This document shows, in pieces, positions 37,480 to 47,423 of a DNA stretch of 64,000 nucleotides (position 1 is its first letter; every line of letters starts with the position of its first letter). The notes under the pieces were generated by a model that saw only the letters and a list, made by a program, of their open reading frames with translations, searched no databases and was not told the origin of the DNA. The stretch comes from Candidatus Nanopelagicales bacterium. Its GTDB lineage: Bacteria > Actinomycetota > Actinomycetes > S36-B12. The position numbers were made by a program, and so were the translations under genes. Where the stretch lies: positions 8,761 through 72,760 of the forward strand of contig JAGYJP010000006.1 in NCBI GenBank assembly GCA_018402075.1, written 5' to 3'.

Positions 37480-38032
37480 ACTACCCGCAGCGGTTCGCGG
37501 ATTTGGGGTTACCTTCGGAACAATCTTTAAGAAGGTTGTCACCGAGCAATACCCCGAAGATGCCACGAAGTACCCACCCAAGCCCCGTTTCCATGGGCGC
37601 CATCAGCTCAACCGGTGGGCCGATGGCCTGGAAAAGTGCATTGGGTGTGAGTTGTGCGCTTGGGCATGTCCGGCTGATGCAATTTTTGTCGAAGGCGCTG
37701 ACAACTCAGATGAAGAACGCTTCTCACCGGGTGAGCGCTACGGTCGCGTGTACCAAATCAATTACCTGCGCTGTATTTTCTGCGGCCTGTGTATTGAGGC
37801 CTGTCCCACTCGAGCACTCACCATGACAAATGAATTTGAATTGGCAGACTCGAATCGGGCAGATTTAATCTATGAAAAAGAGGATCTCTTGGCGCCACTT
37901 TTGCCTGGCATGATTGCACCACCTCATGACATGGTGCCTGGTACAACTGATCGGGATTATTACGCAAATGAGATCAAGGGCTCAGTACCTGAGCAGCAGG
38001 TGTCTGCGGATCGCGAGCGGAAGAACACATGA
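37472..38032 (+). CDS. nuoI: NADH-quinone oxidoreductase subunit I
   Basis: About 186 aa with two [4Fe-4S] clusters (N6a, N6b): [20 protein letters not shown] (about 54-73) and [20 protein letters not shown] (about 100-119). It wires electrons from NuoG to NuoB. The start at ATG 37472 overlaps nuoH by 8 bases; longer upstream frames read nuoH. The acidic, variable C-terminus is normal for the phylum. Confidence 0.94.
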   Translation: MPELPAAVRGFGVTFGTIFKKVVTEQYPEDATKYPPKPRFHGRHQLNRWADGLEKCIGCELCAWACPADAIFVEGADNSDEERFSPGERYGRVYQINYLRCIFCGLCIEACPTRALTMTNEFELADSNRADLIYEKEDLLAPLLPGMIAPPHDMVPGTTDRDYYANEIKGSVPEQQVSADRERKNT

Positions 38033-38802
38033 CCAATCTCGGCGAAGCAGTTGTGTTTTGGATTTGTGGTGGTCTTGCCGTTGTCGGCGCCCTGGGCATG
38101 ATCCTTTCTCGCAAGGCCGTGCACAGTGCACTTTTCCTCGCCATGACCATGATCAATCTGGCTGTTCTTTACATTGCCAACTCTGCGCCCTTCCTTGGAA
38201 TGGTGCAGATCATTGTTTATACCGGCGCCGTCATGATGCTCTTCCTCTTTGTGCTGATGGTGGTCGGTGTTGATTCATCCGATTCACTGATCGAAACAAT
38301 TCGTGGACAGCGATTGGCAGCGATTCTCTTTGGACTGGCACTTGGCACCCTGCTCGTTGCCATTGTGGGTACGGCAATTGTCGACATGCCCGACCGCGGC
38401 CTCGAAGAAGCAAATGCCGCTTATGGCGGAAATGTGGAGGGTCTTGCAGATCTGATCTTCAGTGACTATCTCTTGGCATTCGAGGCCACAGCCGCACTCT
38501 TGATCACAGCAGCTATCGGTGCACTTGTACTCACTCATCGAGATCGTTGGCAGGTCAAGAAGTCTCAGCGGGAGTTATCTGAGGGCCGGTTCATGGTCGG
38601 TGCCGGACACCCTGGCAATAAGCCCAGCCCCGGTGTGTATGCCCGCCACAACGCGGTGAACACCCCGGCAATCCTCCCCGACGGTTCATTGGCTCTTGAT
38701 AGTGTTCCCGCTCCGGTACGCGGCCGCGATGACTCACTTCTTATTGATCACCGCCAGATCTCTGAAGTAGTTGAACTGTCTGAAGACGGTGAAGACAAGT
38801 GA
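38029..38802 (+). CDS. nuoJ: NADH-quinone oxidoreductase subunit J
   Basis: 257-aa membrane subunit. [20 protein letters not shown] and [20 protein letters not shown] (about 61-80) are the conserved helices, with five helices in total in the first 170 residues. The hydrophilic C-terminal tail of about 80 residues (rich in charged residues and Pro) is typical of actinobacterial NuoJ. It overlaps both neighbours by 4 bases. Confidence 0.93.
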   Translation: MTNLGEAVVFWICGGLAVVGALGMILSRKAVHSALFLAMTMINLAVLYIANSAPFLGMVQIIVYTGAVMMLFLFVLMVVGVDSSDSLIETIRGQRLAAILFGLALGTLLVAIVGTAIVDMPDRGLEEANAAYGGNVEGLADLIFSDYLLAFEATAALLITAAIGALVLTHRDRWQVKKSQRELSEGRFMVGAGHPGNKPSPGVYARHNAVNTPAILPDGSLALDSVPAPVRGRDDSLLIDHRQISEVVELSEDGEDK

Positions 38803-39098
38803 ACCCCACCAATTACATTCTCCTGGCATCACTTCTATTCACCATTGGCGCAGTCGGTGTACTTGTTCGCCGCAACGCAATTATTGTTTTTATGTCGGTG
38901 GAGCTCATGCTTAACGCGGCCAATCTTGCCTTTGTTGCCTTTGCGCGCATGAACGGAAATCTCGATGGCCAAACTGTTGCCTTCTTCGTCATGGTTGTCG
39001 CAGCCGCCGAAGTTGTTGTGGGCTTGGCCATCATCGTGACCGTTTTTAGAACTCGACAATCCGCATCTATCGACGAACCAAATCTGCTCAAGTACTAG
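38799..39098 (+). CDS. nuoK: NADH-quinone oxidoreductase subunit K
   Basis: 99-aa, three-helix membrane subunit. [20 protein letters not shown] (about 25-44) carries the conserved membrane Glu used in proton translocation, and the second Glu is in [18 protein letters not shown]. The GTG start overlaps nuoJ by 4 bases. nuoL follows after 26 bases. Confidence 0.95.
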   Translation: MNPTNYILLASLLFTIGAVGVLVRRNAIIVFMSVELMLNAANLAFVAFARMNGNLDGQTVAFFVMVVAAAEVVVGLAIIVTVFRTRQSASIDEPNLLKY

Positions 39099-39124
39099 TA
39101 AGAACCAAGGAATAGGACAAGACC

Positions 39125-41014
39125 GTGACCGTAATGCCTGTTGAGGGAGTTTTATCCCTTATTTGGCTTCTCATTGCATTGCCGCTGGCGGGCGCAGTAA
39201 TTCTGCTGTTCACCGGTAAGCAGTCCAATAAGTGGGGCCCCTATTTGGGAGTCTTGACCGTTGTGGCGTCCGCGGTACTTGGCGTCCTGATGCTGATCGC
39301 CATGCTGGATCTCCCGGTCCAGGAGCGCACCATTACCCAAGTTGCGTATCAGTGGGTTTTTGTTGGTCAATTTACCGTCGACGTCGCTTTCCAATTAGAT
39401 CAACTGTCCTTGGTCTTTGTTCTGCTGATCACGATCGTGGGCAGCCTGATTCACATTTATTCTTTGGGCTACATGGCGCACGACCCCGATAAGCGCAAGT
39501 TCTTTGGCTACCTGAACCTGTTTGTGGCTGCCATGCTGTTGCTGGTTCTGGCCAATAACTACCTCCTGCTGTATGTGGGTTGGGAAGGTGTGGGTCTGGC
39601 CAGTTATCTGCTCATTGGTTTTTGGCAATCCAAGAAGTCTGCCGCCGCTGCCGCGAAGAAAGCTTTCATCATTAACCGCGTGGGCGATGTTGGCCTGAGC
39701 CTGGCCATCATGCTGATGTTTGTCACCTTTGGCTCCGTCACGTTCTCCGATGTCTTCGGTTCGGCGACCAATGCATCTGAAGGCACTCTGACGGCACTCG
39801 GCTTATTACTTCTGTTGGCAGCGGCGGGTAAGTCCGCGCAATTCCCCCTGCAGGCGTGGCTCCTCGATGCCATGGAGGGCCCCACACCTGTGTCGGCGTT
39901 AATCCACGCAGCGACCATGGTGACAGCAGGCGTGTACCTGATCGCACGCAGTAACGTGATTTACAACAACGCTGAGGTTGCCGCAACTGCCGTAATTGTT
40001 GTTGCGTTGATCACCATCTTCATGGGTGCAATTATCGGTTCGGTTAAAGATGACATTAAGAAGTCACTTGCCGGTTCCACCATGAGTCAAATCGGATACA
40101 TGATGCTTGCAGTTGGTCTTGGTCCCATTGGCTATGTCTTTGCAATCTTCCACCTGCTCACTCACGGTGTCTTTAAAGCGGGGCTATTCCTTGGTGCTGG
40201 ATCGGTTATGCATGGCATGAACGATGACGTCAACATGCGTCGTTACGGTGCGTTGCGCAGTGTCATGGTGATTACGTTCATAACGTTCATGGCTGGCTAT
40301 CTAGCAATTATTGGTATTCCACCGTTCTCTGGTTTCTGGTCCAAAGACGAAATCGTCCACGCAGCATTTGAACGCAATGCGTTTATCGGTACCGCGACCG
40401 TTCTCGCGGCGGGCATCACCGGTTTCTACATGACCCGAATGGTGGCCATGACCTTCTTCGGCAAGAAGCGCTGGGAACCAGATGTGCACCCACACGAGTC
40501 TCCCAAGATCATGACAATTCCGCTCATCATTTTGGCCATTGGTTCCACATTCCTAGGCATGGCGTTGCTGTTCTGGGGCAATATCGAGTCGTGGCTTGAA
40601 CCTGTTGTCGGCTATGAAAGCCAACCCACACCACTACCCACGAGTGCATACATTGTGATCACATTGGTGGTGGTGATCATTGGTGCGATCATCGGATGGA
40701 TTACTTACGCCCGCAGAGAAGTGCCCATTCTTGCGCCTCGCGGTAACTGGCTCACTCGTGCTGCGCGTAAGGATCTTTATGGCGATGCCCTCAACCATGC
40801 TCTCGTGGTGGCTCCGACAAATTATGCATCGCGCTCGCTTGTGTGGTTTGACAGTCGAGTAATTGATGGCTTTGTCAACGGTTCCGCAGCGGTTGTCGGT
40901 GGCCTCTCCGGCCGAATGCGGCGCACCCAATCCGGATTCATTCGCTCTTATGCATTGTCCATGGTGGGCGGCGCGGTCTTGGTGATCGTCGCTCTAGTGT
41001 TGGTGAGGATCTAG
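39125..41014 (+). CDS. nuoL: NADH-quinone oxidoreductase subunit L
   Basis: 629-aa antiporter-like proton-pumping subunit. Diagnostic pieces: [18 protein letters not shown] (about 149-166), [20 protein letters not shown] (about 254-273), [20 protein letters not shown] and KSGL-type [16 protein letters not shown]. The long lateral helix region and C-terminal helices are present after about 520. The start is GTG, preceded by GGAATAGGA. It shares one base with the nuoM start. Confidence 0.95.
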   Translation: MTVMPVEGVLSLIWLLIALPLAGAVILLFTGKQSNKWGPYLGVLTVVASAVLGVLMLIAMLDLPVQERTITQVAYQWVFVGQFTVDVAFQLDQLSLVFVLLITIVGSLIHIYSLGYMAHDPDKRKFFGYLNLFVAAMLLLVLANNYLLLYVGWEGVGLASYLLIGFWQSKKSAAAAAKKAFIINRVGDVGLSLAIMLMFVTFGSVTFSDVFGSATNASEGTLTALGLLLLLAAAGKSAQFPLQAWLLDAMEGPTPVSALIHAATMVTAGVYLIARSNVIYNNAEVAATAVIVVALITIFMGAIIGSVKDDIKKSLAGSTMSQIGYMMLAVGLGPIGYVFAIFHLLTHGVFKAGLFLGAGSVMHGMNDDVNMRRYGALRSVMVITFITFMAGYLAIIGIPPFSGFWSKDEIVHAAFERNAFIGTATVLAAGITGFYMTRMVAMTFFGKKRWEPDVHPHESPKIMTIPLIILAIGSTFLGMALLFWGNIESWLEPVVGYESQPTPLPTSAYIVITLVVVIIGAIIGWITYARREVPILAPRGNWLTRAARKDLYGDALNHALVVAPTNYASRSLVWFDSRVIDGFVNGSAAVVGGLSGRMRRTQSGFIRSYALSMVGGAVLVIVALVLVRI

Positions 41015-42600
41015 TGAACAACTTTCCATGGTTAACCACCATCGGTGTAATCCCGCTGATCGGCAGCGTGATTGTCATGTTGGTGCCCAAAGCAAATGCG
41101 GCACTTGCGAAGTCCGTTGCACTCTTCTTCTCACTCGTAACCTTGGGTGCCTTCATTGCCATGGCGCTCCAGTTCGAAGGCAACTCCACCGAACAATTCC
41201 AATTCACCGAGAGTTATTCGTGGATTCCCGCATTCGGCATCAATTTCTCACTGGGCATTGATGGCATTGCCTTGGTCCTCATTGCCCTGGCCGCCACGCT
41301 CGTGCCCGTTGTTATTTTGGGTGGCTGGACAGAAGCTGCGGATGCCCAAGGCAGTGTTAAGGGGTACTTCGCACTGATCCTGGTCCTCGAGACCCTCATG
41401 ATCGGCGTGTTTGCCGCCACAGATGTCTTCCTGTTCTACGTCTTCTTTGAAGCCATGCTCATTCCGGTGTATTTCATGATCGGTCGCTACGGCGGGCCAC
41501 AAAGGTCCTATGCAGCCGTCAAGTTCCTGATCTACAGCCTGGTGGGCGGCCTACTCATGCTCGCTGCCCTCGTGGGTCTTTATGTTGTCTCCTTCCAAAT
41601 GACAGGAGTCGGAACATTTGACTTCACCACTTTGGTCGGTCTCGATATTGATCCGGATCTTCAAAAGTTGCTGTTCATGGGCTTCTTCTTGGCATTCGCT
41701 ATCAAAGCGCCACTGTGGCCATTCCACACCTGGCTACCCGATTCGGCTGCCCAAGCACAGCCGGGAACATCTGTTCTTCTGATTGGTGTACTGGACAAAG
41801 TCGGAACATTCGGAATGCTGCGCTATTGCTTGGAAATCTTCCCTGATGCCAGTGAGTTCTACGCCCCGTTTGTCATTACATTTGCGGTGATCGGCATCTT
41901 CTATGGGGCATTCGTGGCCTTGAAACAGACCGATATGCGAAGACTCTTCGCCTATTCCTCCATGTCTCACTTCGGTTTCATCATTCTCGGCATCTTCGTA
42001 TTCACCACGGTGGGTCAAACCGGTTCGGTTGTTTACATGGTGGCTCATGGTCTGTCCACGGCGGCGTTATTCATCGGTGCCGGCTATCTCATGACCCGTC
42101 GAAATGGATCAGCACAACTTTCGTCCTTCGGCGGAGTGAACAAGGTCGCCCCCGTACTTGCAGGGTTCTTCCTGATCGCCACACTCTCCAGCTTGGCACT
42201 TCCGGGCATGGTGTCTTTCATTGGTGAGTTCATGGTGCTGTTGGGCACCTTCCAGAAGTACATGTGGGTGGGTGCCATTGCAACGGTTGGCATTGTGATC
42301 ACCGCCGCCTATGCGTTACGCGTGTACCAAAAGACCATGACCGGCCCACTGAATCCCGACTTGACCAATATGAAAGATCTCAACGGACGCGAGATCACAG
42401 CACTGGTGCCGATTTCCGCCATGATCATCATTTTGGGTGTATTCCCTGCGCCGCTGCTGAACGTTATTGAGCCCGCGGTCGATCGAACCATGATCACCAT
42501 AGGTGCCACCGACCCTGAAATTACGGTCGGCCTTTCATCCAACGCCGCAAGCGCGATTTCACCCAACGCCGCAAGCGATATAGAAGGGATTGTGGAGTGA
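41014..42600 (+). CDS. nuoM: NADH-quinone oxidoreductase subunit M
   Basis: 528-aa antiporter-like proton-pumping subunit. YVFFEAMLIPVYFMIGRYGG (about 146-165) holds the key membrane Glu. FAIKAPLWPFHTWLPDSAAQ (about 227-246) and KQTDMRRLFAYSSMSHFGF are further signatures. Near the C-terminus a duplicated NAAS segment comes from a 24-bp repeat. The GTG start lies on the nuoL stop, and the last 4 bases overlap nuoN. Confidence 0.95.
   Translation: MNNFPWLTTIGVIPLIGSVIVMLVPKANAALAKSVALFFSLVTLGAFIAMALQFEGNSTEQFQFTESYSWIPAFGINFSLGIDGIALVLIALAATLVPVVILGGWTEAADAQGSVKGYFALILVLETLMIGVFAATDVFLFYVFFEAMLIPVYFMIGRYGGPQRSYAAVKFLIYSLVGGLLMLAALVGLYVVSFQMTGVGTFDFTTLVGLDIDPDLQKLLFMGFFLAFAIKAPLWPFHTWLPDSAAQAQPGTSVLLIGVLDKVGTFGMLRYCLEIFPDASEFYAPFVITFAVIGIFYGAFVALKQTDMRRLFAYSSMSHFGFIILGIFVFTTVGQTGSVVYMVAHGLSTAALFIGAGYLMTRRNGSAQLSSFGGVNKVAPVLAGFFLIATLSSLALPGMVSFIGEFMVLLGTFQKYMWVGAIATVGIVITAAYALRVYQKTMTGPLNPDLTNMKDLNGREITALVPISAMIIILGVFPAPLLNVIEPAVDRTMITIGATDPEITVGLSSNAASAISPNAASDIEGIVE
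42541..42577 (+). repeat. nuoM: 24-bp-period repeat in the nuoM 3' end
   Basis: AACGCCGCAAGCG occurs at 42541-42553 and again at 42565-42577, in frame, encoding NAAS twice near the NuoM C-terminus. Confidence 0.7.
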
Positions 42601-44132
42601 ACACATTCACCGCCCCGCTAATTGATTACTCCGCATTGGGCCCCATCTTGATTGTTGTTGGTGCGGCACTTGTTTCCGTATTGGTTGAAGCACTTGTTCC
42701 CCGGGGAGCTCGCCGCTTCCTGCAGATGGTGCTCACATTCGGTAGTTTGATTGCTGCCTTTGTTTGGTTGGTCAGTATTCGCGATACCCGAGTGATCACC
42801 GGCGATGGCGCAGTAGCCATTGACGGCCCAGGTCTGGTTATGCAGGGCACAATTCTGCTACTCGCAATCTTTGGAGCCATGCTGATTTCAGAACGTTCCT
42901 TGGATTCCATGGGCGACTCTTTTGCGCCACGGGCCTCTGCACTTCCTGGTTCGGTGGATGAACGCGAACTTGCCGCCCGCGGGTTCACCCAAACGGAAAT
43001 CTGGACTCTTTATCTCTTCGCGGTCACGGGCATGTTGTTGTTTGTGGTGGCAAATGATCTCTTGATCATGTTTATTGCCCTCGAGATCATGTCGCTACCG
43101 CTCTACTTGATGGTCGGCATGTCTCGTCGTCGTCGCCTGCTGTCCCAAGAAGCTGCCTTGAAGTATTTCGTGCTGGGTGCATTTGCATCCGCATTCTTTA
43201 TCTTCGGTGCCGCCTTGGTATACGGGTACACGGGCACAATTTCACTGCCAGAGATTTCTGACAGCATTTCTGCGAGTACAGGTGGCACGGGATTGATCCT
43301 GATCGGCCTGGCCATGCTTCTTGTCGGGTTGTTCTTCAAAGTCGGTGCGGTGCCATTCCACCAGTGGACCCCAGATGTCTACCAAGGCGCACCCACACCC
43401 ATTACCGGTTTCATGGGTGCAGCGGTCAAAGTTGCTGCCTTCGGCGCGCTCATGCGGTTGCTCTATGTGGGCTTTAGTGGCATGCAGTGGGACTGGGAAA
43501 TCATTATTTGGATTGTCGCGATTTTGAGCATGGTGGTGGGTTCGCTCATTGCTATCACCCAGAGTGATATCAAACGAATGTTGGCGTACTCTGCGGTTGC
43601 CCAATCGGGTTTCATCCTGGTGGGTGTGGCCACGACCACCGCAGCGGGCATTGCGGCCGTCATGTTCTATTTGATCGCCTATGGATTTGTCACGATTGGT
43701 GCTTTTGCGGTTATTTCCATGGTCCGTGATTCATCGGGTGAGGCCACCCACCTATCCAAATGGGCGGGCTTGGGCAGAAAGTCACCCATGGTGGCTGCGG
43801 TCTTCAGTATTTTCATGCTGTCCCTGGCCGGTATTCCATTGACCAGCGGGTTTGTGATCAAGTTCAGCGTATTTGCTGCGGCAATCGAAGCCGGTGCAAC
43901 TTGGCTGGTCCTGGTCGCAGTGGGAGCCAGCGTGATCGCTGCATTCTTCTATGTGCGCGTCATTGTGGTCATGTTTTTCACAGCCCCCAACGAAAAAACA
44001 GCCACCGTGGCCATCCCTTCAGCCTTCACCACCATTGCCCTGGCGGCCGGCGCCACCATCACGATTGTGCTCGGAGTCATCCCCGAGCCGCTCATCGAGT
44101 TGGTATCAAATGCCGGCATATTCATTCGGTAG
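42597..44132 (+). CDS. nuoN: NADH-quinone oxidoreductase subunit N
   Basis: 511-aa antiporter-like proton-pumping subunit and last gene of the nuo operon. FIALEIMSLPLYLMVGMSRR (about 160-179), LFFKVGAVPFHQWTPDVYQG (about 243-262), TPITGFMGAAVKVAAFGALM and QSDIKRMLAYSAVAQSGFI are the family blocks. It is full length, unlike the short NuoN of some streamlined genomes. No hairpin terminator is visible in the 12 bases before the prenyl synthase gene. Confidence 0.95.
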   Translation: MNTFTAPLIDYSALGPILIVVGAALVSVLVEALVPRGARRFLQMVLTFGSLIAAFVWLVSIRDTRVITGDGAVAIDGPGLVMQGTILLLAIFGAMLISERSLDSMGDSFAPRASALPGSVDERELAARGFTQTEIWTLYLFAVTGMLLFVVANDLLIMFIALEIMSLPLYLMVGMSRRRRLLSQEAALKYFVLGAFASAFFIFGAALVYGYTGTISLPEISDSISASTGGTGLILIGLAMLLVGLFFKVGAVPFHQWTPDVYQGAPTPITGFMGAAVKVAAFGALMRLLYVGFSGMQWDWEIIIWIVAILSMVVGSLIAITQSDIKRMLAYSAVAQSGFILVGVATTTAAGIAAVMFYLIAYGFVTIGAFAVISMVRDSSGEATHLSKWAGLGRKSPMVAAVFSIFMLSLAGIPLTSGFVIKFSVFAAAIEAGATWLVLVAVGASVIAAFFYVRVIVVMFFTAPNEKTATVAIPSAFTTIALAAGATITIVLGVIPEPLIELVSNAGIFIR

Positions 44133-44138
44133 TACCTT
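44133..44138 (+). promoter_or_regulatory. -10-like hexamer for the leaderless polyprenyl synthase gene
   Basis: TACCTT begins right after the nuoN stop and is 6 nt before the ATG at 44145. It may give this gene its own transcript besides read-through from nuo. Confidence 0.4.
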
Positions 44139-44144
44139 GGTCAC

Positions 44145-45131
44145 ATGATCGGGGCATTCGAGTCGGTAGACCCAGTCCTCGAGGAACGCATTTCCACGAG
44201 TCTGGATTTGGTGGAGCAGCAGCTCCTGTCATCTGTGCACAGTGAGTACCCATTCGTCACCGAGACCTCGAGGCATTTGGTGGTTGCGGGCGGCAAAAGA
44301 TTTCGCCCAATTTTGACTTTGCTCGCTTCCGAATTCGGCGATCCACACGCTCCGGGTGTTGTTCCTGCCGCGGTTGTTGTTGAACTCACTCACCTTGCCA
44401 CCCTGTACCACGACGATGTCATGGACGAAGCAACTCTGCGTCGCGGTGCGCAGAGTGCAAACTCGCGCTGGGGTAACACGGTCGCAATTTTGACCGGTGA
44501 TTTCCTTTTTGCACGTGCCTCACAAATCCTTGCCGATCTTGGACCAGAAGCCGTGCGTATCCAGGCGGAAACATTTGAGCGTTTAGTAACGGGGCAGATC
44601 AATGAAACCGTCGGTCCACTTGACGGCCAAGATCCGGTCAAGCATCACCTATCCGTACTCTCCGATAAAACCGGGTCGTTGATTGCAACGTCAGGTCGAT
44701 TTGGTGCCATGCTCTCCGGTGCAGATTCTGAAACAGTAAATGTTCTAACGGCATTCGGTGAGCGAATCGGTGTGGCATTCCAGTTGGCTGACGATATCGT
44801 GGATATCACTTCTGTGGCAGATCAATCAGGTAAAAACCCCGGTACTGATTTGCGCGAAGGTATTCCCACGCTGGCAGCGTTGATTGCGTTGTCCAAGTCG
44901 GATCCGGAAAGTGCCCGCCTGCGAGATCTCTTGTCACGGCCATTGCCAGACAATGACGAGCACGGTGAGGCTCTCGAATTGCTGCGCGCTCACGATTCAT
45001 TAGAAGAGGCTCGTATAGAAGCACGTCGGTGGGCCGATGAATCACGGCGCACACTTGATCCTCTCCCCGATATGCCTGCCAAGGCAGCGTTATCGGCGTT
45101 GTGTGACTACGTGGTCACTCGTACCGGCTAA
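44145..45131 (+). CDS. polyprenyl diphosphate synthase (menaquinone tail)
   Basis: 328-aa trans-prenyltransferase that elongates allylic diphosphates with isopentenyl diphosphate. The first Asp-rich motif is LYHDDVMDEATLRRG (about 86-100), the second is FQLADDIVDITS (about 211-222), and GGKRFRPILTLL (about 46-57) binds substrate. The position after nuoN and near the men cluster suggests that it makes the menaquinone side chain. The product length is set by residues before the first Asp motif and cannot be fixed by eye. It overlaps the RarD gene tail to tail by 4 bases. Confidence 0.9.
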   Translation: MIGAFESVDPVLEERISTSLDLVEQQLLSSVHSEYPFVTETSRHLVVAGGKRFRPILTLLASEFGDPHAPGVVPAAVVVELTHLATLYHDDVMDEATLRRGAQSANSRWGNTVAILTGDFLFARASQILADLGPEAVRIQAETFERLVTGQINETVGPLDGQDPVKHHLSVLSDKTGSLIATSGRFGAMLSGADSETVNVLTAFGERIGVAFQLADDIVDITSVADQSGKNPGTDLREGIPTLAALIALSKSDPESARLRDLLSRPLPDNDEHGEALELLRAHDSLEEARIEARRWADESRRTLDPLPDMPAKAALSALCDYVVTRTG

Positions 45132-46075
45132 GCACCCGACGCTTCGATTTCTGCCTGCTCACTCTTTAACAGCGCTGACGCTTTGCTGTTATTTCGGGTG
45201 TGTCGGTACATGTCCGCTGAGAAGACCACGAGAGCCGTCCACACCAGAATAAATCCGACCCAACTTTCCGTTGTCATGATCTCGTGGAAAACAAAAATTC
45301 CGAGCAGGAACTGTCCAATTGGGGTGATGTACTGAAGAAGTCCCAGAGTGGACAATGGGATGCGGATAGCGGCGCCGCCGAATGCAAGTAGTGGAATTGC
45401 CGTAACCGGACCTAACAGGATGAGCAGGGCGGTAATCCCAGGACCATCAATAATAAATGAGTTATTTCCACGGACTTCCGCAAAGAACAAAATGATCATG
45501 GCAAGGGGAAATAAAACGGCCGTTTCAATTCCTAAACTGTGAATAGATGGCAGATTGGCAAACTTTTTAAGCAGGCCGTAAGTTCCAAAGGAAAATCCGA
45601 GGGTTAATGCGATCCAAGGGACTTCTCCATAAGCAAATGTGAGCACTACAACGGCAATCACGGCAATGCCCACGGCAGTCCATTGAGCTTTCCGGAGCTT
45701 CTCCTTCAAGATGATCACGCCCATGGCCACGGATACCAATGGATTCACAAAGTAACCGAGTGAGGCTTGAAGTACTTGATCGGTACTGACGGCGTACACG
45801 TACACCAGCCAGTTAATTGCGAGGAAAATTGCGGCCGAACCCAAAATAATGACCGTGCGGCGATTAAAGGCATGAACAAAAACCCGCCACTGCTTACCGA
45901 TCAGAACAATGACCACGATGAAAATCAATGACCACACAATTCGGTGGGCAACTATTTCAATAGGTGGTACCTGATCCAAAAGCATGAAGTAGAGCGGGAA
46001 TAAACCCCACAGCAGATAGCCCAAGACTCCGAGCAAGAGCCCGGTGGTGTGTGAGGAGCGCTCACGTACATTCAC
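45128..46075 (-). CDS. rarD: RarD-type EamA-family transporter
   Basis: 315-aa inner-membrane protein with about ten helices arranged as two EamA halves. GLLLGVLGYLLWGLFPLYFM at the start and AINWLVYVYAVSTDQVLQAS with LGYFVNPLVSVAMGVIILKE are RarD features. Its export substrate is unknown; E. coli RarD was linked to chloramphenicol tolerance. The same prenyl synthase-rarD convergence is common in actinobacteria. Confidence 0.85.
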   Translation of the reverse strand: MNVRERSSHTTGLLLGVLGYLLWGLFPLYFMLLDQVPPIEIVAHRIVWSLIFIVVIVLIGKQWRVFVHAFNRRTVIILGSAAIFLAINWLVYVYAVSTDQVLQASLGYFVNPLVSVAMGVIILKEKLRKAQWTAVGIAVIAVVVLTFAYGEVPWIALTLGFSFGTYGLLKKFANLPSIHSLGIETAVLFPLAMIILFFAEVRGNNSFIIDGPGITALLILLGPVTAIPLLAFGGAAIRIPLSTLGLLQYITPIGQFLLGIFVFHEIMTTESWVGFILVWTALVVFSADMYRHTRNNSKASALLKSEQAEIEASGA

Positions 46076-46164
46076 AAGTGCTCGCTAATTTTTATTTCTC
46101 CGCCTTGGGCTCAGGGATTGACCCACCAGAGACTACTCTTGGCTTGTCAGGCTTGACGAATGGA

Positions 46165-46170
46165 TAGGCT
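46165..46170 (+). promoter_or_regulatory. -10-like hexamer for the leaderless orphan nuoBCI-like operon
   Basis: TAGGCT is 6 nt before the GTG at 46177. TTGTCA at 46144-46149 is a possible -35, although the 15-base spacer is short. The trio therefore appears to have its own promoter. Confidence 0.45.
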
Positions 46171-46176
46171 CCACGA

Positions 46177-46578
46177 GTGTCGCGGTATCAGGTCAGCAGT
46201 AATCCCGAAGTACAGGTGGAAGTCATGACCGCTGGATTGGCCTGCTGCACCCTGGAAGTAGAAGCTGCGGTCGCTGGGGGACATCTTGTTCCCATTCATA
46301 GCGAGTCGGAAAATGATCCGCAGGTTATTGTGATTGCTGGAACAGTGACAGATGCCCTTGTGCCCTCGGTGCTCGAGCGTATTGAGCAGTTCCCACACGC
46401 CCAGATCATGTCCTTTGGAGCATGTGCCACCAGTGGTGGACCCTATTGGGATTCTCCACCCGTGAGTAAAGGAATTGATCAATTCGCCGATGTCGCGGTA
46501 TACGTCGCAGGCTGCCCACCTAGGCCAGAGGCGCTGATCACAGCGCTGGTGAAACTCGCGGAAAGTGCATCCACGTGA
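46177..46578 (+). CDS. orphan NuoB-like Fe-S subunit (group 4 hydrogenase small-subunit type)
   Basis: 133 aa, shorter than NuoB at 29146 (184 aa). All four N2-type cluster ligands remain: tandem Cys in GLACCTLEVEAA (about 20-31), Cys in FGACATSGGPYWDSPPV (about 85-101) and Cys in VAGCPPRPEALITALV (about 113-128). The GACATSGG form resembles small subunits of membrane [NiFe]-hydrogenases (HycG/EchC/MbhJ) as much as NuoB. It is first of three overlapping genes (B, C, I types). No NuoD/HycE-like large subunit, membrane subunit or hydrogenase maturation gene is in the window beside it. Function unknown; an electron-transfer role is inferred. Confidence 0.8.
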   Translation: MSRYQVSSNPEVQVEVMTAGLACCTLEVEAAVAGGHLVPIHSESENDPQVIVIAGTVTDALVPSVLERIEQFPHAQIMSFGACATSGGPYWDSPPVSKGIDQFADVAVYVAGCPPRPEALITALVKLAESAST

Positions 46579-47096
46579 GCACCCCACTACTAACGGATTC
46601 CGTTGATGCCAGCGATTGGCGTGACCGGGTCAGTCATGCTCACGCCGATGGGTTTACCTACTTTGATTTTCTGACGGTGATCGAGCGTGAAAGCAACAAG
46701 CATGATTCTGAAGAACAATCACCCGTATTCGAGATCGTGGTGCGCGTCACCCAACCGAATTTTGTTGACGCCCTGACATTGTCCACCGTGATCTCTTCAG
46801 CTGAGCCAAAATTGATGTCCATCACCGAGATTTATCCGGGTGCCGATTGGCATGAACGTGAATGTTCTGAAATGTTTGGTATTCACTTCGCGGGAAACTC
46901 TTCCCGTGCACTTTTGCGCCACGAGACAGTTGGAACTCCACCCCTGCGGAAAAGCGTTGTGTTGAGCTCGAGAGTCATTGTGGAATGGCCCGGCGCGGCA
47001 GAGCCGGAAATAAAAGATGATGGTCGCAAGGTGGGTAATCCCTCCCGACGCAGACAAAAGCCGCCAGGGGTGCCCGATCATTGGCTCCAATCATGA
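46575..47096 (+). CDS. orphan NuoC-like subunit
   Basis: 173 aa of the complex I 30 kDa family. YPGADWHERECSEMFGIHFA (about 90-109) and the closing LLRHETVGTPPLRKS are diagnostic, and an FDFLTVIERE block lies near 31-40. The C-terminal 45 residues are basic and unlike canonical NuoC. It overlaps the NuoB-like gene by 4 bases and the NuoI-like gene by 4. In complex I this protein docks on NuoD, which has no second copy here, so its partner is either the canonical NuoD or a protein encoded elsewhere. Confidence 0.8.
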   Translation: MSTPLLTDSVDASDWRDRVSHAHADGFTYFDFLTVIERESNKHDSEEQSPVFEIVVRVTQPNFVDALTLSTVISSAEPKLMSITEIYPGADWHERECSEMFGIHFAGNSSRALLRHETVGTPPLRKSVVLSSRVIVEWPGAAEPEIKDDGRKVGNPSRRRQKPPGVPDHWLQS

Positions 47097-47404
47097 TTCA
47101 TTCCTTTATTGCGTTGATCCCGGAGAAATGCACCTCTTGCATGTTGTGCGTCCGGGAGTGCCCGGCGTGGTGCATTCATCTGGAGTCCCACACAGAGGAA
47201 GTTAGTGAGCCGGGTGCTCGCCGTCCCAAGAAGGTAAATGTCTTGGATTCTTTCGACATTGACTATTCACTATGTATGTATTGCGGAATCTGTGTTGATG
47301 TATGTCCATTTGACGCACTTGAGTGGGATCAACACCGCGCTTTAACCGGCTCAACACGCGAGGAGTTGTACCTCACTAAGGACGAACTCGCCCCTGAACA
47401 ATGA
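47093..47404 (+). CDS. orphan NuoI-like 2x[4Fe-4S] ferredoxin subunit
   Basis: About 103 aa with two complete cluster motifs, CTSCMLCVRECPAWC (about 13-27) and CMYCGICVDVCPFDALEWDQ (about 67-86). Spacing and the ending KDELAPEQ resemble NuoI, but the protein is about 80 residues shorter than NuoI at 37472 and lacks its N-terminal membrane-proximal segment. The ATG at 47093 overlaps the NuoC-like stop. It probably feeds electrons to the NuoB-like cluster. It converges with yajQ. Confidence 0.8.
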   Translation: MIHSFIALIPEKCTSCMLCVRECPAWCIHLESHTEEVSEPGARRPKKVNVLDSFDIDYSLCMYCGICVDVCPFDALEWDQHRALTGSTREELYLTKDELAPEQ

Positions 47405-47423
47405 CAAGTCGCTGATTCGAGAA

